Source of the DNA: Sinorhizobium sojae CCBAU 05684
GTDB lineage: Bacteria > Pseudomonadota > Alphaproteobacteria > Rhizobiales > Rhizobiaceae
Assembly: GCF_002288525.1 (NCBI RefSeq)
Contig: NZ_CP023068.1
Location: forward strand, 1,054,001-1,118,000
Reading direction: 5' to 3'
DNA length: 64,000 nucleotides
Of the stretch, positions 35,558 to 45,002 are shown in pieces (positions within the stretch are counted from its first letter, which is position 1; each line of letters begins with the position of its first letter). Below the pieces are notes generated by a model. It had not been told where the DNA came from. It worked only from the letters and a program-made list of their open reading frames with translations, and did not search any database. A program made the translations under genes and the position numbers.

Positions 35558-37071
35558 GATGCCCCTCCTTCATTCGCCGCAGCAATCGCTTCGACAATGT
35601 TATGCGCGGTAATCCGCTCGCCATCGAGTTCGGCGACATGGGCACGATCGCGCAGGACGACGACCCGGGTGCTGTAGGCGACCAGCTCTTCTATTTCGGA
35701 TGATATGACGATCAGCGACAGACCTTTTTCGCGAAGGCTTTCGATAAGCCTGACGATCTCCGCATGGGCGCCGACATCGATGCCCCGCGTCGGTTCGTCG
35801 AGGATCAGGAATTCCGGTTCGGTCGCGAGCCAACGGGCGAGTATGGCTTTCTGCTGGTTGCCGCCGGATAGCAGCTTGATCGGCTTTTCGCGGTCGGCGG
35901 TGCGGATATCGAGCGCGCGGATATAATGGTCTGCGAGGCGATTCTGCTCCGTACGCGAGATCGGTCGGGTCCAGCCGCGCCGGGCTTGCAGCGCCAGCAC
36001 GATATTCTCGCGCACCGAGAGGTCGCCAACGATGCCGGCGGTCTTGCGGTCCTCGGGACAGAAACCGAATTTCTGGCGGATGGCGGCCCGCGGCGACGAC
36101 AGATCGACCGCGCGCCCGTCGATCTCGGCGGTACCGCTATCGGCGCGGTTGGCGCCGAAAAGCACCTCCGCCGTTTCCGTGCGCCCCGATCCGAGCAGGC
36201 CGGCAATTCCGACCACTTCACCGGCGCGCACGTCGAGGTCGAAGGGGTCTATGTGTCCGCGGCGGCCGTAGTTGCGGAACCGGTAGCGCAATTGCCCGTC
36301 GCCCGCCGATGGGTGGTTGGTGTGAATTTCGTCCGCGAGCTCGCGGCCGATCATCATCGTGATCAGATCGCGCCGGTCGAGATCAGTCGTCTCGCGCGTG
36401 CCGACGAGTTGACCGTTGCGCAGTACGGTGGTGCGATCGGATATTTCGTAAACCTGTTCGAGAAAATGGGTGATGAAGATGATGCCCAGTCCGCGCGCCT
36501 TCAAGCGCCTTACGATGCGGAAAAGCATCGCCACTTCATGCGCGTCGAGGCTAGCGGTCGGCTCGTCGAGGATAAGCACCTTGCCGGACAGGTCGACGGC
36601 GCGGGCGATCGCCACGACCTGCTGAATCGCCACCGAATAGCCGGCGAGATCGCGCGTGACGTCCAGATCGAGTTCATACTCGGCAAGCAGTTCGCGCGCC
36701 ATCCGGTTCATTTCCCGGGCGTCGATCATGCCGAACCGGCGTGGCTGCCGCCCCAGGAAGAGATTCTCGGCGACCGTGAGGTTCGGCAGCAGATTGACTT
36801 CCTGGTAGACGGTGCCGATCCCCAGTCTCTGGGCGTCGAAGGTGTCGCGTGGGTCGATTTCGGTGCCGTCGAGCAGGATGCTGCCGCCGTCGCGTCGATA
36901 GGCGCCGGTCAGGCACTTGATGAGGGTCGATTTGCCGGCGCCGTTTTCTCCGAGAAGCGCGTGAACTTCACCGCGCCGCAACTGGAAATCGACCTTGTCG
37001 AGAGCCTTCGTACCTGGGAAGCCTTTCTCGATCCGGACCGCCGAAAGGATATTGTCGCTGGTGCTGTGCAT
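35554..37071 (-). CDS. ytfR: Sugar ABC transporter ATP-binding protein (YtfR-like)
   Basis: A 505-residue CUT2 ATPase with two nucleotide-binding domains. Domain 1 has Walker A GENGAGKST and Walker B LILDEPTASLD. Domain 2 has a degenerate Walker A region (GLLGSGRTE), the signature LLSGGNQQKAILARWL and Walker B FLILDEPTRGID. This asymmetry is normal for RbsA/YtfR proteins. It powers uptake through YtfT and YjfF. Confidence 0.88.
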   Translation of the reverse strand: MHSTSDNILSAVRIEKGFPGTKALDKVDFQLRRGEVHALLGENGAGKSTLIKCLTGAYRRDGGSILLDGTEIDPRDTFDAQRLGIGTVYQEVNLLPNLTVAENLFLGRQPRRFGMIDAREMNRMARELLAEYELDLDVTRDLAGYSVAIQQVVAIARAVDLSGKVLILDEPTASLDAHEVAMLFRIVRRLKARGLGIIFITHFLEQVYEISDRTTVLRNGQLVGTRETTDLDRRDLITMMIGRELADEIHTNHPSAGDGQLRYRFRNYGRRGHIDPFDLDVRAGEVVGIAGLLGSGRTETAEVLFGANRADSGTAEIDGRAVDLSSPRAAIRQKFGFCPEDRKTAGIVGDLSVRENIVLALQARRGWTRPISRTEQNRLADHYIRALDIRTADREKPIKLLSGGNQQKAILARWLATEPEFLILDEPTRGIDVGAHAEIVRLIESLREKGLSLIVISSEIEELVAYSTRVVVLRDRAHVAELDGERITAHNIVEAIAAANEGGAS

Positions 37072-37121
37072 GGATACCGTCTCATCATTACCGCCCCGCC
37101 CGGGGAGCGGGCGGATTAGGA

Positions 37122-37151
37122 TCGGCCCGCGCCGGGGTCGACGCGGGCCGA
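37122..37151. repeat. Intercistronic hairpin between ytfQ and ytfR
   Basis: A perfect 10-bp stem (TCGGCCCGCG and its complement) with a 10-base loop, beginning 9 bp after the ytfQ stop, with another GC-rich imperfect stem beside it. Such structures often protect the binding-protein message or reduce read-through, so that more YtfQ than ATPase is made. Confidence 0.6.
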
Positions 37152-37159
37152 CAGCGAGA

Positions 37160-38122
37160 TCAGTAGCCGAGCCCCTTCTTTTCCTCGTAGACCTTCATCG
37201 GATCGTCAGCCTGGGTGTAGAGCTTCGATTCCGTCTGGATCCACTTCGGCGGCTCCTTGCCGTCCTTGAGGTAAGCGTCGAGCGCGTCGAAGGCGGGGCC
37301 TGCCATGTTCGGGGTCAGTTCGACCGTTGCGTTGGCTTCGCCTGCGGCCATCGCCTGGAAGATATCCGGAACGGCGTCGATCGAGACGACGAGAATATCC
37401 GTGCCCGGCTTCAGGCCGGCTTCCTTGATCGCCTGGATCGCCCCGACGGCCATGTCGTCGTTATGGGCATAAAGGGCGCAGATGTTCTTGCCCCCGTTTT
37501 CCGCCTTCAGGAAGCTCTCCATGACTTCCTTGCCCTTGGTGCGGGTGAAGTCGCCGGTCTGGCTGCGGACGATTTTCAGATTGTCATGGCCGGCAAGCGC
37601 CTCCTCGAAGCCCTTCTTTCGGTCGATTGCCGGAGAGGACCCGGTCGTGCCCTGGAGCTCGACGACATTGCAGTCCTTGCCGGCAACGGTGTCGACGAGC
37701 CACTTGCCCGCGACATTGCCTTCGTGAACGAGGTCCGAGGTAACCGCCGTCAGATAGAGATCATCGGAAGCGTCCACCGTGCGGTCGAGCAGGATGACCG
37801 GGATTTCGGCGTCCTTTGCCTCCTGCAGCACCTCGTCCCAGCCGGTGGCGACGACCGGCGCAAGCAGAATGGCGTTGACGCCCTGAGCGATGAAGGACCG
37901 GATCGCCTTGATCTGGTTTTCCTGCTTCTGCTGCGCGTCGGCGAATTTGAGGTCGACGCCGCGTTGCTCGGCCTGCTGCTTCGTCAGCGTCGTCTCAGCC
38001 GCGCGCCAGCCGGACTCCGATCCAATCTGGGAAAAGCCGACGACAAGTTCGGCGGCCGAAGCGCTGCCGACCATGCAGGCGGCAAGGATCGTGGCACTCG
38101 CGAGTGCTTTACGAAAATTCAT
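37160..38122 (-). CDS. ytfQ: Galactofuranose-type ABC transporter binding protein (YtfQ-like)
   Basis: A 320-residue periplasmic protein with a signal peptide cut after SASA. Segments VGFSQIGSESGWRAAET, FADAQQKQENQIKAIRSF and VVELQGTTGSSPAIDRKKG match E. coli YtfQ, which binds galactofuranose and related sugars. ATG 38122 follows GGGAGGAAATC. It is first in the operon, with an AT-rich promoter region upstream. Confidence 0.9.
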   Translation of the reverse strand: MNFRKALASATILAACMVGSASAAELVVGFSQIGSESGWRAAETTLTKQQAEQRGVDLKFADAQQKQENQIKAIRSFIAQGVNAILLAPVVATGWDEVLQEAKDAEIPVILLDRTVDASDDLYLTAVTSDLVHEGNVAGKWLVDTVAGKDCNVVELQGTTGSSPAIDRKKGFEEALAGHDNLKIVRSQTGDFTRTKGKEVMESFLKAENGGKNICALYAHNDDMAVGAIQAIKEAGLKPGTDILVVSIDAVPDIFQAMAAGEANATVELTPNMAGPAFDALDAYLKDGKEPPKWIQTESKLYTQADDPMKVYEEKKGLGY

Positions 38123-38306
38123 GATTTCCTCCCAAAGAAAGCTGCCTCCATGCAGCTGGGGACAAAAAATCATATAATATTACTTTTGTAAACTCTCATT
38201 TGCGATCATGCACACTCTTCTACCAGATTGATCAAGGAGCTCTTCAATCAGCCGGCGCGGTGTGCGTTCAAGATGAAGCGTCAATGGAGGCGCCGAAGTC
38301 GGCGCC

Positions 38307-38519
38307 TCACGCTCGATTGATAGTCGGCAGAAATAGTTCCACTTCGCGTTGCCGTTCAGGGCTCAGCGTCTCGACGTAAAGTTTCCAGAACGCCTCCGCC
38401 TCCTCCGGCTCGGATTCCCATTCGCGAACCGACGTCTGGTTATCGTCGATGACAACCCGGCGGTGCCCGCCGAGACGCAGGTACTCATCCGCCAGTCTGC
38501 GCGCGTTTGTCAGCTCCAT
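38307..38519 (-). CDS. Small conserved hypothetical protein
   Basis: A 70-residue acidic protein starting MELTNARRLADEYLRL, rich in Glu and Arg, with no membrane segment or known motif. ATG 38519 has a GGAGGA site 6 bp upstream; a longer reading from 38603 is less likely. It stands alone between the sugar operon and the broken HAD gene. The function is unknown. Confidence 0.65.
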   Translation of the reverse strand: MELTNARRLADEYLRLGGHRRVVIDDNQTSVREWESEPEEAEAFWKLYVETLSPERQREVELFLPTINRA

Positions 38520-38707
38520 GGCTGTCCTCCAGGTGTTGTCCCGGACGCCCGTTGCATCTCTCCTCAAATCGGCCTCGATCCAAGGAATCACGCAGCAATT
38601 CATGGTGCTCCCGCGACCTATACACGTTCAGGCGGCCGCGGCCGCCTCTGCTGCACATCGGAACGAACCCCGATCCGGACGTCTCCGGGAACATGCAAGT
38701 GTTATTG

Positions 38708-39115
38708 TTATACGCGTTTTGCCTCGTCGAAGCGAGGTTCGTCCCGGCGCCGGTGCAGCGACAGCCATCCGCTCACGCCGATACGGGCCTCCACATCCGC
38801 GTAATGCGCGAAACTCCCATGCGGCGTTTCGGCCGCAGCGGCGTGGGCTCCGGTGATGACAACAATCTCGGCGCCGGCGGCCCTGCCCGCGAGGATACCG
38901 GCCGGAGCGTCCTCGAAGACGAGGCAATCCTCGCCGGACACGATGTGCGCGGAACCGGGATGCCCGCCGCGGCGAGCCGGCGCGTTGCCAGTTCGAGCGG
39001 CGCCGGCGTCACGATTGCCCAACGCACCGGCGGCAGAGAGCCGAGGAAGGCGATCGCGCCAGGTATTTCGACCACACCCTCGACATCGGCGATTTCAGCT
39101 GCCGTAAGCTCGCAG
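38708..39115 (-). pseudogene. HAD phosphatase, C-terminal part (interrupted gene)
   Basis: Read on the minus strand from 39115, this encodes LTAAEIADVEGVVEIPGA, then AIVTPAPLELATRRLAAAGIPVP. After a frame change and a loss of perhaps 15-20 codons it continues EDCLVFEDAPAGILAGRAAG, the motif IV region of beta-PGM-like sugar phosphatases. The matching N-terminal part lies 10.1 kb away at 49213-49404. The two join in frame at CTCGCAG (39109-39115 and 49213-49219). The gene was therefore split by an insertion and also decayed. Confidence 0.8.
39109..39115. repeat. Left copy of 7-bp direct repeat CTCGCAG
   Basis: The same 7 bp recur at 49213-49219. Deleting one copy plus everything between restores an open frame across the HAD gene. 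This is the pattern left by a transposition-type insertion with target duplication. Confidence 0.65.
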
Positions 39116-39237
39116 AGGGCGTAGAGTTGGTTTTCCGCTAAACAACGCTATGCCCTCTAAATGCCAAACTTAACTCAAACTGGCGCATTCTTAAGTGCGG
39201 CTCGCTCCATCGGAAGTATGCCCCACGCGTGCTTCTA

Positions 39238-39342
39238 CTTTAGCCGCGACACCTGGCTCTTGGAGATACCGCTCATCCCCACCTTGACCGGATTATCAAC
39301 CGAGCGCGTCGAGATGCCTTGAATGTAGGCTTCCTGAATGAC
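39238..39342 (-). pseudogene. IS256 (mutator) family transposase fragment
   Basis: Thirty-five codons read VIQEAYIQGISTRSVDNPVK and then GMSGISKSQVSRL, the conserved N-terminal-middle part of IS256-type transposases. There is no start and the rest of the gene is gone. It lies just inside the left end of the 10.1-kb insert, so an IS256-like element may once have been part of it. Confidence 0.8.
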
Positions 39343-39416
39343 GACTCATCCGCAGGGCCCGAACCACCGTCAAGTCTGCTTCATCTATCATCCTTTCCGA
39401 TGCCCTTATCAGGGTC

Positions 39417-40496
39417 TTAATCCGCCCGTAAGCTGAGGCCGTCCTGCGTGTCGAAGAGGTGGATCCGCGCGGGCGGCACGCAAAGCGCGATCGTCTCACC
39501 AATGCGCACGCCGGTCTGGCCAAGGCTGTGCACGGTCACCTTTGTGCCGTCGCTCATCGTACCGTAGAGGTAGGATTCGCCGCCGAGTTGCTCGACGCTG
39601 CGCACCTCGACAGCGATAGGACCATCGGCGGCCGGCTGCATCTCAGTCGGGCGGATGCCGAGCGTAATGTCCTGCCCCGGCCGGTGGTTGAACCCCTCCT
39701 CGGGGATCACCACCCGTTCGCCCGTGGGCAAAAGCACCACGCCGCGATTACCCTCGTCGATCCTGCCCGTGAGGAAATTCATCTTGGGCGAGCCGATGAA
39801 GCCCGCAACAAAGAGGTTTCGGGGCCGGTTGTAGAGTTCCAGCGGCGCGCCGAACTGTTCCACCTCGCCAAGGCGCAGAACGGCGATCTTGTCGGCCATG
39901 GTCATGGCTTCGACCTGGTCGTGGGTGACATAGATCATCGTGTTACCAAGGCGACGGTGCAGCGACGCGATCTCGCCGCGCATGTCGACGCGCAACTCAG
40001 CGTCGAGATTGGACAACGGCTCATCGAAGAGAAATACCCTGGGCTCACGTACCACGGCGCGCCCGATGGCCACCCGCTGGCGCTGGCCGCCCGACAGATC
40101 CTTGGGCCGCCGGTCCAGGAGTTGGTCGATCTGCAGCATCTTCGCGACTGAGTCGATTTTCTCAGCGATTTCGGCCTTGGGTGTGTTGATGTTCTCGAGG
40201 CCGAAGCTCAAGTTCTGGCGCACCGTCATGTGCGGGTAGAGCGCGTAGGACTGGAATACCATGGCAAGGCCCCGGTCAGCGGCGGCGATGTCGTTGACCA
40301 CCTCGCCGCCGATGGCGATCTCGCCGCCCGTGATCTCCACGAGCCCCGAAATCATCCGCAGAAGCGTGGACTTGCCGCAACCTGACGGCCCCACGAAGAC
40401 GCAGAACTCACCATGTTTGATGTCCAGATCGATGCCCTTGATCACCTCGACCGAGCCATAGCTCTTGCGGACATCCTTCAGTTGGATACTGCTCAT
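39417..40496 (-). CDS. ugpC: Sugar ABC transporter ATPase (UgpC/MsmK-like)
   Basis: A 359-residue CUT1 ATPase with Walker A GPSGCGKST, signature LSGGQRQRVAIGRA, Walker B VFLFDEPLSNLD and a C-terminal MalK-type regulatory domain (LGIRPTEMQ). It drives the two permeases encoded directly upstream. UgpC-type ATPases can serve several importers, but its place in the operon ties it to this one. It is the last gene of the minus-strand cluster. Confidence 0.88.
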   Translation of the reverse strand: MSSIQLKDVRKSYGSVEVIKGIDLDIKHGEFCVFVGPSGCGKSTLLRMISGLVEITGGEIAIGGEVVNDIAAADRGLAMVFQSYALYPHMTVRQNLSFGLENINTPKAEIAEKIDSVAKMLQIDQLLDRRPKDLSGGQRQRVAIGRAVVREPRVFLFDEPLSNLDAELRVDMRGEIASLHRRLGNTMIYVTHDQVEAMTMADKIAVLRLGEVEQFGAPLELYNRPRNLFVAGFIGSPKMNFLTGRIDEGNRGVVLLPTGERVVIPEEGFNHRPGQDITLGIRPTEMQPAADGPIAVEVRSVEQLGGESYLYGTMSDGTKVTVHSLGQTGVRIGETIALCVPPARIHLFDTQDGLSLRAD

Positions 40497-40523
40497 GTTA
40501 GACCCTCCCTTTCCCCTCGCCGG

Positions 40524-41585
40524 TCATTTTCCGCCGGTCGACGCAATGCCGGTGGCGATGTATTTCTGCAGGAACATGAAGACGAGCGCGATCGGCAGCA
40601 GCGTCAGCACGGTCATCGCCAGCAGGTTGCTCCATTGCGTGGACATCTCGCCCTGGAACGAATTGAGCGCCAGTTGCAGCGTAAAGTTCTCGGTCTCGCT
40701 CAGCACGATCAGCGGCCAGAGGAAATCGTTCCAGCGCCACATGATCGCAAGTATTGCCAGCACCGCGATGGCGGGCGCCGAGAGCGGTAGGATGATGCGC
40801 CAGAAGATCTTCCACTCGCTGGCCTTGTCCATCCGCGCGGCGTCGAGGATCTCATCGGGGATGGTGATCATGTATTGCCTGAGCAGGAACACCCCTGTCG
40901 GTGTAGCCGCGCCAGGGATGATCACGCCCCAGAGACTGTTCAGCATCCCCAATTCGTGCGTGATCAGAAAGAGCGGCACCAGAACCACGGTTTGCGGGAT
41001 CATCAAGGTGCCAATAACCAGCATCAGAACCGTGGTCCGGCCGCGGAACCTGTACTTGGAGAGCGCGAAGGCTGCCATTGAATTCACCAGCAGCATGATC
41101 GCCGTGGCCATCACCGTGATGAAGGTTGAATTCCATAGGTAGCGCAGAAAGTCGAAGCGCTCGAACAGCTCGGTGTAGTTCTCGACCGCCAGCGAAATCC
41201 GCTCGATCGGCTGCCAGTCGGCCACGTTGACGCGCAGCCTCTCGTGGGGCGAGGCCGGGTCAACCATCTGCGCTACCAGCCCCACGCGGCGGACCATCGC
41301 CAGTTTCCGACCCTCATGATCGCCGCCCACGATATCGAACAGCGCCAGCGGCTGATCGTATCCCTCCACCTTGACCGTTTCCTGCGCATAGGGCAGCAGC
41401 CGCGGTGGGAAGCGTTGCAGGTCGGCCTCCGTCTTGAACGAGGACAGCACCAGCCAGACCACTGGACCGAACATCAAGACGATGCCCACAAAGAGATATC
41501 CATAGGTCAGCCAGTCGGTCCAATCCATCCGGCCCTTTCCGGCGCGGGTGCGGGTCATGAAAGACATGATCTTACCCATCAACAT
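40524..41585 (-). CDS. Sugar ABC transporter permease (MalG-like) with large periplasmic insert
   Basis: A 353-residue CUT1 permease with the EAA loop in ILDAARMDKASEWKIFWRIILP. Between the first helix (near residues 28-50) and the second (near 150) it has an insert of roughly 100 residues in place of the usual short loop, which explains its length against the usual 280. Such inserts are known in some CUT1 permeases and may touch the binding protein. It overlaps the partner permease gene by 14 bp. Confidence 0.85.
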   Translation of the reverse strand: MLMGKIMSFMTRTRAGKGRMDWTDWLTYGYLFVGIVLMFGPVVWLVLSSFKTEADLQRFPPRLLPYAQETVKVEGYDQPLALFDIVGGDHEGRKLAMVRRVGLVAQMVDPASPHERLRVNVADWQPIERISLAVENYTELFERFDFLRYLWNSTFITVMATAIMLLVNSMAAFALSKYRFRGRTTVLMLVIGTLMIPQTVVLVPLFLITHELGMLNSLWGVIIPGAATPTGVFLLRQYMITIPDEILDAARMDKASEWKIFWRIILPLSAPAIAVLAILAIMWRWNDFLWPLIVLSETENFTLQLALNSFQGEMSTQWSNLLAMTVLTLLPIALVFMFLQKYIATGIASTGGK

Positions 41586-42540
41586 TCCTCCGATTAACCC
41601 AGAGCTGCACTCCGGTTAGCACCGCCAGAACCAGCGCCAGCAGGATCGAAGCCGCCGCAGCCAACCCAAAGAGGCGTGGCGCCCCGGAAAAACCGGTCTG
41701 ATAAATATATTGAATGATGAAAGTCGTTGCAGAACCTGGACCGCCGCCGGTGAAGGCATAGACCTCGTCAAAGGTCTGCACGCCCTTGATCAGCGCCAGC
41801 ACCAGTACGACCAGCATGGTTGGAGCGAGCAGCGGCAAAGTGATCTTGCGGAAAGTCCGCCAGGGGCTCGCGCGATCCATCAGCGCGGCCTCGTAGACAT
41901 CCCCCGGGATCGCCTGTAGCCCGGCCAGCAGGATAAGCGTATAGAACCCCATATGCGCCCAGACCGACAGGAACACCGACCAGGCAAAGGCCCATTGCCG
42001 GTCCAATAGCCACAACACAGGCATATAACCCATGGCCTCGAGCCCCGCGTTCAGCACGCCGTTACGTTGCAGGATCCATTTCCAGATCAGCGCCACCACC
42101 ACGGGCGACAGCAGCACAGGGAAGAAGAAGACGCCGCGGAAGAAGCCGCGCGCGCGGATATCGCGGTTCAGAACCAGCGCCGTCAGCAGAGAGAAACCTA
42201 CCATCAGGCCCACCTGCAGCACCACGAACAAGACCGAGTTCCAGATCGCCCGCCAGAACAAGTCGCGCTCGCAGGAATTGGGGTCAAAGACATTCTCGCA
42301 ATTGGCGAGGCTCTGGAAATTCGCAGCCCCGACAAATGGCCGGGCACCGAGCAGCACCTGGTCGCCCCCCGTCAGCGCATAGAGAAAGTTCAAGATGATC
42401 GGCAGAAACGCAAAAACGCCGAAAAGAATGAGGTTGGGCGCGAGAAACAGCCAGGCAAGGCGTGGGATTCCGAGGCGGCTCTGCACGAAGGCGAAGGGAA
42501 TCTCGACGATCCGCATGACCGGTGCGACAATGGTGTACAT
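41572..42540 (-). CDS. Sugar ABC transporter permease (MalF-like)
   Basis: A 322-residue CUT1 permease with the EAA loop YEAALMDRASPWRTFRKITLP. ATG 42540 (MYTIVAPVMR) follows GGAGGG; a start at 42615 would add an unconserved leader. It forms the channel with the MalG-like protein. Its coding region begins 84 bp after the binding-protein stop. Confidence 0.87.
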   Translation of the reverse strand: MYTIVAPVMRIVEIPFAFVQSRLGIPRLAWLFLAPNLILFGVFAFLPIILNFLYALTGGDQVLLGARPFVGAANFQSLANCENVFDPNSCERDLFWRAIWNSVLFVVLQVGLMVGFSLLTALVLNRDIRARGFFRGVFFFPVLLSPVVVALIWKWILQRNGVLNAGLEAMGYMPVLWLLDRQWAFAWSVFLSVWAHMGFYTLILLAGLQAIPGDVYEAALMDRASPWRTFRKITLPLLAPTMLVVLVLALIKGVQTFDEVYAFTGGGPGSATTFIIQYIYQTGFSGAPRLFGLAAAASILLALVLAVLTGVQLWVNRRNVDG

Positions 42541-42624
42541 GGTCCGAGCCCTCCGATGCCCGTTCTCTGCTGTGGCGGGGCACGTAAATCCTGGTGCCCC
42601 GCCGGTCGCTTGCAACTACCGGTC

Positions 42625-43893
42625 TTACTTGGTTTCCGTGAGTACCGCAGCCAGGTCCGCCTTGGCGCGCTCCATGGCCTCCCCGACCGTCAGTTCGCCG
42701 ACGATGGCCTGTGTCACACGTTGCACCGTAATATTGAACATGGCGCGGTTGTTGCGATAGCCCTGATAGGCAAAGGCGATCGGAGAGACACGTCCCACCT
42801 GAGCGCCCCAGGCTTTCAGCGCGGCAGCGGCCGATTTAGATGCGCCTTCGTAATCGACACCTGCCGACGCAACGGCGCGATGGGCAGGAATGTTTCGGGT
42901 GCGCCCCGAGAACTCGCCGTAGGTCCGTTCCTGCGCGAGATAGTCCATCAGTGCCGCCACGATCTCGGGATGCTTCGTCTGCTTGAAACCAACAAGGCCC
43001 GAGCCGCCGGGCATACCGGTGCAGCCACCTTCGCCGCAGGGGGACCCCACGACTTGCCAGTCGAAGGAATCGGCGATCTGTTCATCGAAACGGCCGGTCT
43101 GCCAGCTCCCCGAATAGTAGTAGACCAGCTCGCCATTGATGAATTCCTGCGCCGCATCCCGGTAGCTACCGCCACCCTGCCCCGCCCAGACGTCGCGCGC
43201 CATTGTGCCGTCCTCGTGCCAGTCGACGAACTTCTGCACATAGCCGGTGAAGGCGTCGTCCACCAGGATCGGCTCTCCGTTCTCATCAAAGATCTTGGCC
43301 CCGTAGGAAATCGCCGGCCCCGCGATCCGATGGCCGGAGCGGTCCATCGCCATCGGGAAGGTGGTGCCGGTGGCCTGGGCCACGGCGCGCGAGGCTTCAG
43401 CCCACTCCTGCCAGGACGCATCCGCGCCGAGCACCTCGACATCGGCCTGTTCGAACAGGGTGCGGTTGATGAAGGCGCCGGTGACGGTCATCAGTATATG
43501 CAGGCCGTAGATGCCGTCGTCATCCGGGTCGGCGCGATACCAGTCCAGCACATCGCCGAAGCTGGCCTCCCAATAATCGCGGTCCACGTAGGGCTCCAGA
43601 TCCAGGTAATAGCGGTTCAGCCCGCCAAGATCGGTTACCGTGGCGAGGTCCGGGCCCGTCCCTGCGGCCAACTGTACCGGCAGGCTTTCCAGAATCGCCT
43701 GATAGGGAACCACGTCCATGATCACGTCGACGCCTGGACGGTCGGCCTCGAAGCGGGTGGCCAGTTCGTTCAGCACCTCGCATTCGGCACCGTCCGACGA
43801 GCACATGAATCGAATTTCCTGTGCGCTGGCGCTCAGCGCCCCGGCATAGAGCACGGCCGCGAGCGCCGTTGTCGCCAAAATCTTTTGTTTCAT
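42625..43893 (-). CDS. Sugar ABC transporter solute-binding protein (family 1)
   Basis: A 422-residue periplasmic binding protein with a signal peptide cut near ALSASA. Segments LAAGTGPDLATVTDLGGLN and the C-terminal MPGGSGLVGFKQTKHPE are typical of CUT1 family 1 binding proteins. The ligand is not evident, but the linked broken uronate isomerase gene points to a uronate or uronate-containing sugar. ATG 43893 is chosen because the signal peptide starts there. Confidence 0.85.
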   Translation of the reverse strand: MKQKILATTALAAVLYAGALSASAQEIRFMCSSDGAECEVLNELATRFEADRPGVDVIMDVVPYQAILESLPVQLAAGTGPDLATVTDLGGLNRYYLDLEPYVDRDYWEASFGDVLDWYRADPDDDGIYGLHILMTVTGAFINRTLFEQADVEVLGADASWQEWAEASRAVAQATGTTFPMAMDRSGHRIAGPAISYGAKIFDENGEPILVDDAFTGYVQKFVDWHEDGTMARDVWAGQGGGSYRDAAQEFINGELVYYYSGSWQTGRFDEQIADSFDWQVVGSPCGEGGCTGMPGGSGLVGFKQTKHPEIVAALMDYLAQERTYGEFSGRTRNIPAHRAVASAGVDYEGASKSAAAALKAWGAQVGRVSPIAFAYQGYRNNRAMFNITVQRVTQAIVGELTVGEAMERAKADLAAVLTETK

Positions 43894-43946
43894 TTTGTTT
43901 TCCTCCCTGATTTGCTGGTCTTCCAGTCGGGGATCCATTCCCCGGG

Positions 43947-45002
43947 TTAAGGCAGCCAACTCTCGTAGAGCGGGGCGGCCCTGCTCAGCGGCAGCGACAC
44001 GCGCTGCCCCGTCCTCGCTGCATAGTAGACGGCGGTCACCAGTTCGATGGACTGCCGTCCGTCCTCCAGTGTCACTTCCCGGCCGCCGCGCCCCTCGAGC
44101 GCGTCGGCGATGGCATCGAAATAGCCTGCGTACCCCGCCAACGTGGCTGGCAGCCCGGCAAGAACCTGGTCAATTGCCGCCTGATCCCGCGGCGCGCGGG
44201 CGGTAAAGCGCCACCCACCCTCGGCTGGCGCATATGGCGCGGTGCCGCTTTCGGCCGTGAGGCCCTCGAAGGTAAAGCGCAGGCGGGTCGTATCCATTGC
44301 CGCGCCGAGCGTAATGGAACTCGTCGACAGCGCGCCGCTCTCATGCACCATCAGGATCGCGCCGCAATCCTCGACCTCGATCTCGTTCACGCGGGTGGTG
44401 ACGCTGGCGGACAGCTCGGCGACTGGCCCGAATATGCTGCACAGAAGATCGTGGTTGTGGATCGCATGGCCCAGCACAGCACCGCCCGATTCCCCTGCCC
44501 AGGTGCCGCGCCACGGCACGGCGTAATAATCGGAGCCGCGATTCCAGTGGGTTTCGAGGCTGGCGGCAAAAGGCTTGCCGGCAAGACCTGCATCCATCAG
44601 TGCTCTCAGTTGCGCCGTGCCCTTGCCATAGCGGTATTGGAAAACCGGAAAAACCCGCCGCCCGGCCTTCTGCGCGACGTCGATCAGCGCGTCGGCTTCG
44701 GCCAGCGAGCGCACCAGCGGCTTTTCGCACACGACGTGCTTGCCGGCCGTCAGCACCTTCACAGAGACCGGAAAGTGCAGATGCGGCGGCAGGCAGATGT
44801 CGACGAGGTCGATATCCGGGTCGGCCAGCACGGCGTCGAGATCGTCCGTCACGGTGATGCTGTCATCCTCACCCGCGACGCCCCGGGCGCGGTCGGCGTC
44901 TAGATCGCAGAAAGTCCGTACCTCGAAGCGCGCGGGTAGCGCGCGGTAGCCCGCCAGATGCTGTGCGCCGATCCCGGCTCCGATGATGGCAACCCGGGTC
45001 AT
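43947..45002 (-). CDS. Gfo/Idh/MocA-family oxidoreductase (first of three)
   Basis: A 351-residue NAD(P)-dependent sugar oxidoreductase. It has the Rossmann motif IIGAGIGAQHLAGY, the catalytic lysine in CEKPLVRS, and the substrate-domain segment GGAVLGHAIHNHDLL. It would oxidise or reduce a hydroxyl of a sugar or sugar acid. ATG 45002 overlaps the stop of the next oxidoreductase gene. With its two neighbours it forms a relay typical of unusual sugar pathways. Confidence 0.87.
   Translation of the reverse strand: MTRVAIIGAGIGAQHLAGYRALPARFEVRTFCDLDADRARGVAGEDDSITVTDDLDAVLADPDIDLVDICLPPHLHFPVSVKVLTAGKHVVCEKPLVRSLAEADALIDVAQKAGRRVFPVFQYRYGKGTAQLRALMDAGLAGKPFAASLETHWNRGSDYYAVPWRGTWAGESGGAVLGHAIHNHDLLCSIFGPVAELSASVTTRVNEIEVEDCGAILMVHESGALSTSSITLGAAMDTTRLRFTFEGLTAESGTAPYAPAEGGWRFTARAPRDQAAIDQVLAGLPATLAGYAGYFDAIADALEGRGGREVTLEDGRQSIELVTAVYYAARTGQRVSLPLSRAAPLYESWLP

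Noticed and set aside
39116..39135. Reading the bases just left of the IS256 scrap as part of the HAD gene (NQLYALCEL)
   Set aside because: The 7-bp repeat at 39109-39115 gives an exact in-frame junction with the N-terminal piece, so these bases belong to the insert.
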